From assembly GCA_002311665.1 (NCBI GenBank), contig DBYX01000001.1, positions 3,895-67,894 on the forward strand: 64,000 bases of DNA. The letters are read 5' to 3'. Below the pieces are notes generated by a model that saw nothing but the letters and a program-made list of their open reading frames with translations, made no database searches and was not told the origin of the DNA. This DNA comes from Lachnoclostridium sp. UBA1175. Lineage in GTDB: Bacteria; Bacillota; Clostridia; Lachnospirales; Lachnospiraceae. The translations under genes were made by a program, and so were the position numbers. This document shows, piece after piece, positions 33,920-42,494 of this stretch. Each line of letters starts with the position of its first letter. Within the stretch, counting starts at the first letter, position 1.

Positions 33920-34288
33920 ATGGTTAGTAAAGAATGCAGATCTGAAATTCGTGTTAAGAAGCACATGAAAATCCGTAATCGTTTCTCCGGCACTGCAGAA
34001 AGACCGAGACTTGCTGTCTTCCGCAGCAACAACCATATGTACTGCCAGGTCATTGATGACACGACGGGCAATACGCTGGTAGCTGCCTCCACTCTCGAGA
34101 AGGATGTGAAGGCTCAGTGTGAGAAGACCAACGACGTGGAAGCCGCGAAGATTCTCGGAACGGCAATCGCCAAGAAGGCTCTTGATAAGGGTATCGACTC
34201 GGTTGTCTTTGACAGAGGCGGTTTCATATATGCAGGTAAGATTCAGGCTTTAGCAGACGCAGCACGCGAAGCCGGTCTGAACTTTTAA
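33920..34288 (+). CDS. rplR: 50S ribosomal protein L18
   Basis: A 122-residue L18 (5S rRNA binding) with PRLAVFRSNNHMYCQVI and the DRGGFIYAGKIQALADAARE end. AAAGGAG upstream. Confidence 0.97.
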   Translation: MVSKECRSEIRVKKHMKIRNRFSGTAERPRLAVFRSNNHMYCQVIDDTTGNTLVAASTLEKDVKAQCEKTNDVEAAKILGTAIAKKALDKGIDSVVFDRGGFIYAGKIQALADAAREAGLNF

Positions 34289-34302
34289 TCGAGGAGGAAA
34301 CT

Positions 34303-34806
34303 ATGAAGCGTACAATCATTGATACGAACCAGTTAGAGCTGGAAGACAAGGTTGTCGAGATCAAGCGTGTCACCAAGGTTGTAAAGGGCGGCCGTACCAT
34401 GCGTATCAGCGCGTTGGTGGTTGTCGGTGACAAGAAGGGTCACGTAGGCGCCGGTCTCGGCAAGGCTGCCGAGGTTCCGGAGGCAATCCGCAAGGCGAAG
34501 GAAGATGCTATGAAGCATATGATCACGCTTGCAATCGACGACAACGGTTCTGTTCCTCACGATTTTGTAGGACAGTTCGGCAGCGCTGAGATCCTTCTCA
34601 AGAGAGCTTCCGAAGGTACCGGTATCATCGCAGGCGGTCCCGCACGTATCGTGCTGGAGCTTGCAGGCTACAAGAACATTCGTACGAAGTCCCTCGGCTC
34701 GAACAACAAGCGCAACGTTGTTTTGGCAACGCTTGCTGGTCTCGGTGAGCTGAAGACTCCGGAGCAGGTTGCTGCACTTCGCGGCATTTCCGTAAGCGAT
34801 CTGTAG
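34303..34806 (+). CDS. rpsE: 30S ribosomal protein S5
   Basis: A 167-residue S5 with the double-stranded RNA-binding fold (KVVKGGRTMRISALVVVGD) and the conserved AGVRxI-like DIRTKSLGS region. GAGGAGG upstream. Confidence 0.97.
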   Translation: MKRTIIDTNQLELEDKVVEIKRVTKVVKGGRTMRISALVVVGDKKGHVGAGLGKAAEVPEAIRKAKEDAMKHMITLAIDDNGSVPHDFVGQFGSAEILLKRASEGTGIIAGGPARIVLELAGYKNIRTKSLGSNNKRNVVLATLAGLGELKTPEQVAALRGISVSDL

Positions 34807-34817
34807 GAGGTAGCGAA

Positions 34818-35000
34818 ATGGCAGAGTTAAAAGTTACATTGGTGAAATCCACCATCGGTGCAATTCCGAAACATAAGAAAACCGTTGCGGCGCTCGGCCT
34901 TCACAAGCTCGGCAGCAGCAACACGCTTCCTGACAACGAGGGAACCAAGGGTATGATCGCCCAGGTGCGTCATCTTGTCAAGGTTGAAGAGATTCAGTAA
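34818..35000 (+). CDS. rpmD: 50S ribosomal protein L30
   Basis: A 60-residue L30 (LKVTLVKSTIGAIPKHKKTV) of normal length, 11 nt after rpsE. Confidence 0.96.
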   Translation: MAELKVTLVKSTIGAIPKHKKTVAALGLHKLGSSNTLPDNEGTKGMIAQVRHLVKVEEIQ

Positions 35001-35016
35001 CAAGGAGGTGCATACG

Positions 35017-35457
35017 ATGAATTTGGCAGAATTAAGACCGGCCGAGGGCTCCAAGCACAGCGACAATTTCCGTCGCGGTCGTGGCCATGGTTCGGGTAAC
35101 GGCAAGACGGCCGGCAAGGGCCACAAGGGTCAGAAGGCTCGTTCCGGAGCTCCGAGAACCGGTTTCGAAGGCGGTCAGATGCCTTTGTACCGCCGTCTCC
35201 CTAAGAGAGGCTTTAAGAACATCAATTCCAAGAACATTGTGGCAATCAATGTTTCCATGCTGAACCGTTTTGAGGACGGCGCATCGGTAACCGTGGAATC
35301 TCTTATGGAGATCGGTCTGGTGAGCAATCCCAGAGACGGCGTCAAGATCCTCGGAAACGGCGAGCTTACCAAGAAACTGAATGTCGCTGTGGATGCGTTC
35401 AGCGCTTCCGCGATCGAGAAGATTCAGGCACTTGGTGGAACTGCTGAGGTGAAGTGA
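35017..35457 (+). CDS. rplO: 50S ribosomal protein L15
   Basis: A 146-residue L15 (MNLAELRPAEGSKHSDNFRRGRGHGSG is the start region). ATG 35017 has CAAGGAGGTG upstream; an in-frame extension into rpmD is rejected. Confidence 0.96.
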   Translation: MNLAELRPAEGSKHSDNFRRGRGHGSGNGKTAGKGHKGQKARSGAPRTGFEGGQMPLYRRLPKRGFKNINSKNIVAINVSMLNRFEDGASVTVESLMEIGLVSNPRDGVKILGNGELTKKLNVAVDAFSASAIEKIQALGGTAEVK

Positions 35458-35458
35458 A

Positions 35459-36793
35459 ATGTTTACAATGTTCATCAACGCATTTAAGGTTAAAGATATC
35501 CGCAAAAAGCTGTTCTTTACCTTCTTGTGTTTGATCGTCATTCGAATCGGTTCCATGATTCCCTGTCCCGGCGTAACGTCGGAAGCAGTGAAGTACATGA
35601 ACTCGCTCAGCTCGGATCTCGGATTCATCAGCGTGTTGACCGGCGGCTCCCTGGAGCAGTTGTCCATCTTCGCGCTCAACGTGTCTCCGTACATCACATC
35701 GTCAATTATCATGCAGTTGTTGACGATCGCGATCCCGAGCCTTGCGGAACTGCAGAAAGACGGCGAGACCGGACGCAAGAAGATTGCTGAGTACTCCCGC
35801 TATCTTACGGTAGTCCTTGCTCTGATCGAGGGTACCGCCATCGCTATCGGCTTCAGCAACCAGAACGGTTATCTTGTAAACAGCAAGCCTATCACGATCG
35901 CAATCATCGTACTTGCGTTCACGGCAGGTTCGGCATTCCTTATGTGGCTCGGTGAGAACATCACGGAACGGGGAGTCGGCAACGGTATCTCCATCATCCT
36001 GTTGATCAACATCGTGTCCGGATTGCCTCGTTCGTTTGTACAGATTTTCCAGCAGTTCGTTACCGATAAGAAGGATCAGCCCGTTAAGATGATCATCGCT
36101 TTGATCATCATTATCGCGATCATCCTGATCACGTTGGTCCTCGTTGTTCTTCTTCAGGATGCTGAGCGCAAGATCGCGGTTCAGTATTCGAAGAAAATGC
36201 AGGGCAGAAAACTGGTCGGCGGCAATTCTTCCTTCATTCCGTTGAAGGTGAACACGGCCGGCGTTATCCCGGTTATCTTCGCTGCATCCATTTTCCAGTT
36301 CCCGACGATCATCAGCAGTTTCTTCGGTGTTCGCGGTAACGCAGGCGGCAACCTTTGGGAGAAGATCCTGTACGGTTGCAATACGAGCAACTGGTTCAAC
36401 TTCGGCTCGGGCAAGAAGTTCGCGTTCACGATCGGAGCGGTTGTTTACGTTCTTATGATCCTGTTCTTCGCTTACTTCTATACCAGCGTAACCTTCAACC
36501 CGATCGAGGTTTCCAACAATATGAAGAAGGACGGCGGCTTCATCCCGGGTATTCGTCCCGGCAAGCCTACGACCGACTACCTCGTTAAGGTTCTGAACTA
36601 CATCGTGCTGATCGGCGCGATCGGCCTTTCCATCGTCGCGCTTATCCCGATCATCTGCGGCGGTGCGTTCAAGATCACTCTCGGCTTCGGCGGTACCTCG
36701 CTGATCATCGTGGTCGGCGTTATCCTCGAGACGATGAAGCAGATCGAGTCGCAGTTGCTTGTTCGTCATTACAAGGGCTTCCTGAATGACTGA
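35459..36793 (+). CDS. secY: Preprotein translocase subunit SecY
   Basis: A 444-residue channel protein with ten hydrophobic segments and the plug and hinge signatures NVSPYITSSIIMQLL (about 75-90) and GNGISIILLINI. It begins one base after the rplO stop, with GAGGTG inside rplO, so its translation is probably coupled. Last gene before a hairpin that precedes adk. Confidence 0.97.
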   Translation: MFTMFINAFKVKDIRKKLFFTFLCLIVIRIGSMIPCPGVTSEAVKYMNSLSSDLGFISVLTGGSLEQLSIFALNVSPYITSSIIMQLLTIAIPSLAELQKDGETGRKKIAEYSRYLTVVLALIEGTAIAIGFSNQNGYLVNSKPITIAIIVLAFTAGSAFLMWLGENITERGVGNGISIILLINIVSGLPRSFVQIFQQFVTDKKDQPVKMIIALIIIIAIILITLVLVVLLQDAERKIAVQYSKKMQGRKLVGGNSSFIPLKVNTAGVIPVIFAASIFQFPTIISSFFGVRGNAGGNLWEKILYGCNTSNWFNFGSGKKFAFTIGAVVYVLMILFFAYFYTSVTFNPIEVSNNMKKDGGFIPGIRPGKPTTDYLVKVLNYIVLIGAIGLSIVALIPIICGGAFKITLGFGGTSLIIVVGVILETMKQIESQLLVRHYKGFLND

Positions 36794-36808
36794 CAGAAAT
36801 GAAATTAC

Positions 36809-36838
36809 GGGCGGGACGCAATCGTTCCGCCCTGTTTC
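36809..36838 (+). terminator. Hairpin between secY and adk
   Basis: GGGCGGGACG (36809-36818) and CGTTCCGCCC (36823-36832) pair with one wobble, followed by TGTTTCCGTTT. A partial terminator is likely. Confidence 0.55.
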
Positions 36839-36889
36839 CGTTTCGTTACGGAATACCGAATACTTACTTCCGATAAGGAGATCACTTCT

Positions 36890-37531
36890 ATGAAGATCGT
36901 TATGTTGGGTGCGCCGGGTGCCGGCAAGGGCACGCAGGCGAAAATGATTGCCGCCAAGTACGGCATTCCGCACATCTCCACGGGCGACATTTTCCGCGCC
37001 AATATCAAGAACGGCACGGAGCTCGGCGAGAAGGCAAAGCAGTATATGGATCAGGGACTTCTGGTTCCGGATGAGCTGACGCTCGCACTGATCATGGATC
37101 GTTTTGCGAAGGACGACTGCGCGAACGGTTACGTGCTCGACGGTTTTCCGCGCACGATCGCGCAGGCTGAGGCGCTGACGGAGAGCCTTAAGGCGCAAAA
37201 TGACGCGCTGGATATGGCAATCGATGTCGATGTTCCGGATGAGGATATCATCGAGCGTATGGGCGGCCGGAGAGCGTGCGTGGCATGCGGCGGCACGTTC
37301 CATGTGCTGTTCAACCCGCCCCGTGTGTCGGGCAAATGCGATCTGTGCGGCGGCGAGCTGAGCATCCGCAAGGATGACCTGCCGGAGACGGTGAAGAAGC
37401 GTCTTATGGTTTACCACGAGCAGACGCAGCCGTTGATCGACTACTACAAGGCGGAGGGCATCCTTCGCACGGTAGACGGTACGAAGGACGTGAACGAAGT
37501 GTTCGCGGAGATCACCGCACTGTTTGAGTAA
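36890..37531 (+). CDS. adk: Adenylate kinase
   Basis: A 213-residue enzyme (AMP + ATP = 2 ADP). The P-loop is GAPGAGKGT (residues 7-15). The LID domain carries the zinc pattern CVAC...CDLC (about 126-150), a form typical of Firmicutes. GATAAGGAGAT precedes ATG 36890. Confidence 0.97.
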   Translation: MKIVMLGAPGAGKGTQAKMIAAKYGIPHISTGDIFRANIKNGTELGEKAKQYMDQGLLVPDELTLALIMDRFAKDDCANGYVLDGFPRTIAQAEALTESLKAQNDALDMAIDVDVPDEDIIERMGGRRACVACGGTFHVLFNPPRVSGKCDLCGGELSIRKDDLPETVKKRLMVYHEQTQPLIDYYKAEGILRTVDGTKDVNEVFAEITALFE

Positions 37532-37543
37532 GCAAGTTTATTT

Positions 37544-37570
37544 AGCCTGAGACTGTAAAGCCTGAGACTG
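37544..37570 (+). repeat. Tandem 12-bp direct repeat between adk and map
   Basis: AGCCTGAGACTG occurs at 37544-37555 and 37559-37570, spaced by three bases. Function unknown; a simple duplication is most likely. Confidence 0.8.
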
Positions 37571-37613
37571 GCGTGCTGCGGACGATCGCAGCCGTATGGA
37601 AGGAGAGGCCGCA

Positions 37614-38369
37614 ATGGCAATTACGATTAAATCGAAAAGCGAAATCGAGAAGATGCGCGAGGCCGGAAGGCTTCTTGCGCTGGTACACGAGGAAATGGCA
37701 CGGCACGTACGTCCCGGTATTTCCACGATGGAACTGAACCGCATCGGGGAGGATATGATCCGCAGCTTCGGATGCATTCCGTCGTTCCTGAACTACGAGG
37801 GATATCCCGCGTCCATCTGCATCTCGGTCAATGACCGTGTGGTGCACGGCATTCCGAGCAAGCACGAGATCCTCAAGGAGGGCGACATCGTGAGCCTGGA
37901 CGCCGGACTGATCTATCAGGGGTATCACTCCGATGCTGCGAGAACATGGGCGGTCGGCGAGATCTCGCCCGAGGCCCGCAAGCTCGTCGATGTGACGCAG
38001 CAGAGTTTCTTTGAGGGCATCAAACTGGCGAAAGCCGGCAACCACCTCTACGATATCTCGGCGGCGATCGAGGAGTATGTGACGCGCTACGGTTTCACGT
38101 GCGTTCGAGACCTTGTCGGACACGGCATCGGCACGAGTATGCACGAGGATCCGCAGATCCCGAATTTCCGTCAGCATCGCCGCGGCGTCAAGCTGCAGGC
38201 AGGAATGACGCTCGCGATCGAGCCGATGGTCAACATGGGCGGTTGGGAGGTTCGCATTCTCGATGACGACTGGACGGTTGTGACGGAGGACGGAAGTCTT
38301 TCGTCCCACTATGAGAACACGATCCTGATCACGGACGGCGAACCGGAGATCCTGTCGCTGCCGCAGTGA
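37614..38369 (+). CDS. map: Methionine aminopeptidase, type I
   Basis: A 251-residue enzyme that removes the N-terminal Met of new proteins. Metal ligands are visible in SLDAGLIYQGYHSDAART, GHGIGTSMHE, AIEPM and the final SHYENTILI. ATG 37614 has AAGGAGAGG upstream. The adk-map-infA order is classical. Confidence 0.96.
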   Translation: MAITIKSKSEIEKMREAGRLLALVHEEMARHVRPGISTMELNRIGEDMIRSFGCIPSFLNYEGYPASICISVNDRVVHGIPSKHEILKEGDIVSLDAGLIYQGYHSDAARTWAVGEISPEARKLVDVTQQSFFEGIKLAKAGNHLYDISAAIEEYVTRYGFTCVRDLVGHGIGTSMHEDPQIPNFRQHRRGVKLQAGMTLAIEPMVNMGGWEVRILDDDWTVVTEDGSLSSHYENTILITDGEPEILSLPQ

Positions 38370-38415
38370 CCGCGGGACCCGCGGGGGAGCGTTTCGGCGG
38401 CTGCGAGAAATACTC

Positions 38416-38444
38416 TTGTACAGCCTGAGGAATCGTGCTATAAT
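38416..38444 (+). promoter_or_regulatory. Promoter of infA
   Basis: TTGTAC (38416-38421) and TATAAT (38439-38444) with a 17-nt spacer, about 90 nt before infA. Confidence 0.75.
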
Positions 38445-38532
38445 ATCGACGGATCGGGGCGGGACGGCGCGCGTGTGCGGCTGTGAAGGGCTCTGTGATC
38501 CGTGTTAGGTTCTTATTTTACGGAGGATGTTT

Positions 38533-38751
38533 ATGTCGAAATCGGATGTTCTTGAGATGGAAGGTACCGTGTTGGAGAAACTGCCGAATGCCATGTTCCA
38601 GGTTCAGCTGGAGAACGGTATGAAGGTACTCGCTCACATCAGCGGTAAGCTTCGCATGAACTACATCAAGATTGTTCCCGGAGACAAGGTTACACTTGAG
38701 CTCTCACCTTACGATCTGACCAAGGGCCGGATCATCTGGAGAGACAAGTAA
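38533..38751 (+). CDS. infA: Translation initiation factor IF-1
   Basis: A 72-residue S1/OB-fold protein (MSKSDVLEMEGTVLEKLPNA). Of two in-frame ATGs, 38533 is chosen because GGAGG at 38522-38526 is at the right distance and the length then equals the family norm. Confidence 0.97.
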   Translation: MSKSDVLEMEGTVLEKLPNAMFQVQLENGMKVLAHISGKLRMNYIKIVPGDKVTLELSPYDLTKGRIIWRDK

Positions 38752-38768
38752 TCAAGACGGACCATGCG

Positions 38769-38812
38769 GGGGAGCCTTCCGTGACACGGAAGACTCCCCT
38801 TCTTTCGTTTGT
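38769..38812 (+). terminator. Terminator after infA
   Basis: GGGGAG..CTTCCG (from 38769) pairs with CGGAAG..CTCCCC (to 38799), with one A/C mismatch, then TTCTTTCGTTTG. Confidence 0.8.
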
Positions 38813-38856
38813 TTGCGAAATACTTGAAAAAACAAGAAAAATCGTGAAAAAGAGGG

Positions 38857-38884
38857 TTGCATTTTACAAAACTAATGCTATAAT
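38857..38884 (+). promoter_or_regulatory. Promoter of rpmJ
   Basis: TTGCAT (38857-38862) and TATAAT (38879-38884) with a 16-nt spacer, 36 nt before rpmJ. Confidence 0.75.
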
Positions 38885-38920
38885 GTTAAACGGACTTTTT
38901 TCGAAGAAAGGAGTGAAACC

Positions 38921-39034
38921 ATGAAAGTAAGATCTTCAGTAAAGCCCATTTGCGAGAAATGCAAAGTCATCAAAAGAAAAGGGAACATCATGATCATTTG
39001 TGAGAACCCGAAGCACAAACAGAGACAAGGCTGA
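38921..39034 (+). CDS. rpmJ: 50S ribosomal protein L36
   Basis: A 37-residue L36 (MKVRSSVKPICEKCKVIKRK), with zinc ligands Cys11, Cys14, Cys27 and His32. GAAAGGAG lies 8 nt before ATG. Confidence 0.96.
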   Translation: MKVRSSVKPICEKCKVIKRKGNIMIICENPKHKQRQG

Positions 39035-39366
39035 TAATCAACAATACTTGATTCGTTTTTTGTGAGTATTGTTGCTACTCATAAAGAAACAGCACTTGCT
39101 TTTTGTGTTACAATCGTCGCGCCTGCAGAGCGGGTGACGACAATGTCGATCCCTCATCAAGATCGGCAGACATTGTGATAGTGTGGGCAGGGAGCGTCAC
39201 GCAAGGAAAGACGACTCTGCTTTAGCGGTGAAATTCCGCTTCCGGTTCCGAAGTAATCGGGCTGTCACACTTTAAAGCGGCTGAGCCGGCTCGTTACCGG
39301 CGCAACGGACTGCGGTCCGTGGGCAATTGTGCCCTAGTAAATCATCATTTTGGAGGTTCAAAGTAC
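39035..39366 (+). promoter_or_regulatory. Structured leader of the alpha operon (rpsM-rpsK-rpsD-rpoA-rplQ)
   Basis: No ORF of note in 332 nt. A 10-bp inverted repeat CAACAATACT (39039-39048)/AGTATTGTTG (39065-39074) follows rpmJ. A possible promoter is GAAACA-17-TACAAT (39086-39114). Downstream, ACAATGTC (39140-39147) and GACATTGT (39169-39176) pair around an inner GATC/GATC stem, and more GC-rich hairpins reach to about 39340. The alpha operon of E. coli is controlled by S4 at a leader pseudoknot; a similar control by S4 (encoded here as rpsD) is an inference. Confidence 0.6.
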
Positions 39367-39735
39367 ATGGCTCGTATCAGTGGTGTAGACTTACCGAGAG
39401 AGAAACGTGTCGAGATCGGACTTACGTACATCTACGGAATCGGTAGAGTAAGTTCGAACAACATTCTTGCCAAGGCTGAAGTCAATCCGGACACTCGCGT
39501 TCGTGATCTGACCGATGACGAGGTGAGAAGAATCGCTGCCGTGATCGACGAAGAGTACACGGTAGAGGGTGATCTCAGAAGAGATATTGCCCTGAACATC
39601 AAGAAGTTGCAGGAAATCGGATGCTATCGCGGGATCCGTCACAGAAAGGGACTCCCTGTTCGCGGGCAGAAGACCAAGACCAACGCAAGAACCCGCAAGG
39701 GACCGAAGCGTACGGTTGCGAACAAGAAGAAGTAA
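39367..39735 (+). CDS. rpsM: 30S ribosomal protein S13
   Basis: A 122-residue S13 (MARISGVDLPREKRVEIGLT) with the RGQKTKTNARTRKGP signature. GGAGG precedes ATG 39367. Confidence 0.97.
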   Translation: MARISGVDLPREKRVEIGLTYIYGIGRVSSNNILAKAEVNPDTRVRDLTDDEVRRIAAVIDEEYTVEGDLRRDIALNIKKLQEIGCYRGIRHRKGLPVRGQKTKTNARTRKGPKRTVANKKK

Positions 39736-39781
39736 TTGTCCTTTTCCACTATTTTAAGCAAATCTTATAGGAGGTTTCGTG

Positions 39782-40183
39782 ATGGCTAAGAAATTAGTAG
39801 CAACGAAAAAGGGAGCGAAGAAGCGCGTCAAGAAGAATATTGACCGCGGACAGGCACATATTCAGTCTTCCTTCAATAATACCATTGTTACTCTCACCGA
39901 TACCGAGGGTAACACCATTTCCTGGGCAAGCGCAGGCGGCCTCGGTTTCCGCGGCTCCAGAAAGTCGACCCCGTATGCTGCACAGATGGCAGCAGAGACC
40001 GCAGCTAAGGCAGCTGTTGTTCATGGTCTGAAGTCGGTTGACGTTATGGTTAAGGGACCCGGTACCGGCCGTGAGGCAGCGATCCGTGCCCTTCAGGCAT
40101 GCGGCATCAATGTAACAAGCATCAAGGACGTAACGCCGGTTCCGCACAACGGATGCAGACCGCCGAAGCGTCGTAGAGTTTGA
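39782..40183 (+). CDS. rpsK: 30S ribosomal protein S11
   Basis: A 133-residue S11 ending TPVPHNGCRPPKRRRV, including the NG site of possible isoaspartate. ATG 39782 is preferred over GTG 39779 because of AGGAGG spacing. Confidence 0.97.
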   Translation: MAKKLVATKKGAKKRVKKNIDRGQAHIQSSFNNTIVTLTDTEGNTISWASAGGLGFRGSRKSTPYAAQMAAETAAKAAVVHGLKSVDVMVKGPGTGREAAIRALQACGINVTSIKDVTPVPHNGCRPPKRRRV

Positions 40184-40201
40184 TGAGGAGGATGAAATCG
40201 T

Positions 40202-40804
40202 ATGGCTAGAGAAATGGGTCCTGTTTTGAAGAGATGCCGTTCGCTTGGCATCGAGCCCGCTGTTTTGGGCATTGATAAGAAATCCAACCGCCACAACCTC
40301 AGAGCAGGTAAGAAGGTAAGTGAGTATGGCATGCAGCTTCGCGAGAAGCAGAAGGCTAAGTTCATTTACGGCGTTCTGGAGAAGCCTTTCCGCAACAACT
40401 TCGAGAAGGCTAAGAAGATGAAGATCGGTACCACGGGTGAGAATCTTATGATCCTCCTCGAGACCAGACTTGACAATGTAGTGTTCCGTCTCGGCTTCGC
40501 ACGCACTCGCGTGGAGGCAAGACAGATCGTTGATCACAAGCACATCCTTGTAAACGGCAAGTGCGTAAACATCCCGTCCTACACGGTAAAGCCCGGCGAT
40601 ACGATCGCCGTATGCGAGAGAGCTAAGAACAAGGCAGGCCAGAGATTCAAGGACATCCTTGAGGCGAACAACGGAAGAATGGTTCCGGCTTGGCTTGAGG
40701 CTGACGCAGAGAACCTTACCGGTACCGTTAAGGAATATCCGTCGAGAGATCAGATTGATGTTCCCGTAAACGAGGTGCTTATCGTCGAGTTGTACTCCAA
40801 GTAA
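40202..40804 (+). CDS. rpsD: 30S ribosomal protein S4
   Basis: A 200-residue S4 with the S4 RNA-binding domain (LDNVVFRLGFARTRVEARQIV). The N-terminal zinc cysteines are absent (C-minus form). Candidate autoregulator of this operon. Confidence 0.97.
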   Translation: MAREMGPVLKRCRSLGIEPAVLGIDKKSNRHNLRAGKKVSEYGMQLREKQKAKFIYGVLEKPFRNNFEKAKKMKIGTTGENLMILLETRLDNVVFRLGFARTRVEARQIVDHKHILVNGKCVNIPSYTVKPGDTIAVCERAKNKAGQRFKDILEANNGRMVPAWLEADAENLTGTVKEYPSRDQIDVPVNEVLIVELYSK

Positions 40805-40843
40805 TCGGAGGCAGGTTTTTGACGCCGAAAAGGAGGGTCGCGC

Positions 40844-41803
40844 ATGTTTGATTTTAAAACACCGGGAATCACGATTGCCGAGATTTCCGAGGACAAAAAA
40901 TACGGACGCTTTGTTGTGGAACCGCTTGAGCGTGGCTACGGCACGACGTTGGGTAATTCTCTTCGCAGAATCATGCTTTCTTCCTTGCCGGGCGCTGCAG
41001 TCAGTCAGGTGAAGATTGACGGCGTTGTTCATGAACTCAGTACGATCCCGGGTGTCATGGAAGATGTCACCGAGATCATCATGAATATCAAGAGCCTCGC
41101 AATCAAGGACAACAGCGACAGCGAGGAGCCGAAGAAGGCATACATCGACTTCAACGGCGAGGGCGTTGTAACCGCAGCGGACATTCATGTGGACAGTGAT
41201 GTTGAGATCCTCAACAAGGATCAGGTCATCGCTACGCTGAACGGCGGCGCGGACAGCAAACTGTATATGGAACTGACCATCACCAGAGGCAGAGGTTATG
41301 TGAGTTGCGACAAGAACCGCAGAGATGACCAGCCGATCGGAACCATTCCGGTTGACTCCATCTACACGCCGGTTGAGCGCGTGAATCTCACGGTTACCAA
41401 CACCCGCGTGGGCCAGGTTACCGATTATGACAAACTTATCCTTGACATTTATACGAACGGGACGCTTGCTCCGGACGATGCGGTAAGTCTTGCCGCTAAG
41501 GTTTTGAGCGAGCATCTGAATTCGTTCATCAATCTGTCGGAAAGCGCTCAGAAGGCGGAGATCATGGTTGAGCCCGTGGTCAACGAGCATGATCGTGTTC
41601 TGGAGATGAACATCGACGAACTGGAGCTCTCCGTTCGTTCGTTCAACTGCCTGAAGAGAGCGGGCATCAATACCGTCGAGGAACTGACGAACAAGACGGC
41701 TGAGGACATGATGAAGGTGCGCAACCTCGGAAAGAAATCCCTGGAAGAGGTTACCGCAAAGCTTCATGAGCTCGGTCTGGAATTCAAGTCCGCTGACGAG
41801 TAG
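40844..41803 (+). CDS. rpoA: DNA-directed RNA polymerase subunit alpha
   Basis: A 319-residue alpha subunit. The dimerisation domain has RGYGTTLGNSLRRIMLSSLPG, and the C-terminal domain has the helix-hairpin-helix VRNLGKKSLEEV that contacts UP elements. AAGGAGG upstream. Confidence 0.98.
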   Translation: MFDFKTPGITIAEISEDKKYGRFVVEPLERGYGTTLGNSLRRIMLSSLPGAAVSQVKIDGVVHELSTIPGVMEDVTEIIMNIKSLAIKDNSDSEEPKKAYIDFNGEGVVTAADIHVDSDVEILNKDQVIATLNGGADSKLYMELTITRGRGYVSCDKNRRDDQPIGTIPVDSIYTPVERVNLTVTNTRVGQVTDYDKLILDIYTNGTLAPDDAVSLAAKVLSEHLNSFINLSESAQKAEIMVEPVVNEHDRVLEMNIDELELSVRSFNCLKRAGINTVEELTNKTAEDMMKVRNLGKKSLEEVTAKLHELGLEFKSADE

Positions 41804-41861
41804 GATGCGGCGAGATCAACGATAGAACCGCCGCATTCATGCGGCAGAGTGGAGGAATCAT

Positions 41862-42395
41862 ATGGCAGGATACAGAAAGCTTGGCAGAACTTCCAGCCAG
41901 AGAAAAGCTCTGTTGAGAAACCAGGTTACCAACCTTCTCTTCAACGGTAAGATGGTAACGACAGAGTCGAAGGCAAAGGAAATTCGCGGCATTGCAGAGA
42001 AATTCATCACTTTGGCTGTCAAGGAGAAGGACAACTACGAGACCGTTACGGTTAAGGCTAAGGTTGCCCGCAAGGACAAGGACGGCAAGAGAGTGAAGGA
42101 AGTTGTAGACGGCAAGAAAGTGACCGTATTTGACGAGGTCGAGAAGACCATCAAGAAGGATCAGCCGTCCAGACTTGCAGCGAGAAGACAGATGATGGCG
42201 TTCTTCTACCCGGTCAAGAAGTACGATGCGACCGTGAAGGGCAGAAAGGCCGTTAAGGATTTCGATCTGATCGCTAAGATGTTTGACGAGATCGCTCCGA
42301 AGTACGAGAAGCGCAAGGGCGGATACACCAGAATTGTGAAGATCGGCCAGCGCAAGGGTGACGCAGCGATGGAAGTGTTGATCGAGCTGGTATAA
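41862..42395 (+). CDS. rplQ: 50S ribosomal protein L17, elongated form
   Basis: A 177-residue L17, against about 115-130 in most bacteria. The N-terminal (MAGYRKLGRTSSQRKALLRN) and C-terminal (GGYTRIVKIGQRKGDAAME) parts are standard. The extra 45-55 residues lie at about 53-110, a Lys/Glu/Asp-rich stretch between ITLAVKEK and RLAARRQMM. Similar long forms occur in some Clostridia, from memory. Last gene of the alpha operon. Confidence 0.94.
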   Translation: MAGYRKLGRTSSQRKALLRNQVTNLLFNGKMVTTESKAKEIRGIAEKFITLAVKEKDNYETVTVKAKVARKDKDGKRVKEVVDGKKVTVFDEVEKTIKKDQPSRLAARRQMMAFFYPVKKYDATVKGRKAVKDFDLIAKMFDEIAPKYEKRKGGYTRIVKIGQRKGDAAMEVLIELV

Positions 42396-42423
42396 TTCGG
42401 TCGACGAAGATGAAAACGATTCG

Positions 42424-42460
42424 GGCAGTGTGGCACTTCGCCATACTGCCTTTCGTGTAT
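42424..42460 (+). terminator. Terminator after rplQ
   Basis: GGCAGTGTGGC (42424-42434) and GCCATACTGCC (42440-42450) pair over 11 bp with one wobble, then TTTCGTGTATT. Confidence 0.7.
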
Positions 42461-42494
42461 TATTCGCACGGGATCGGCGCAGTGGAGGTTTATC

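Noticed and set aside
35702..37417. Minus-strand open frame across secY and adk
   Set aside because: Covers two well-established genes; shadow only.
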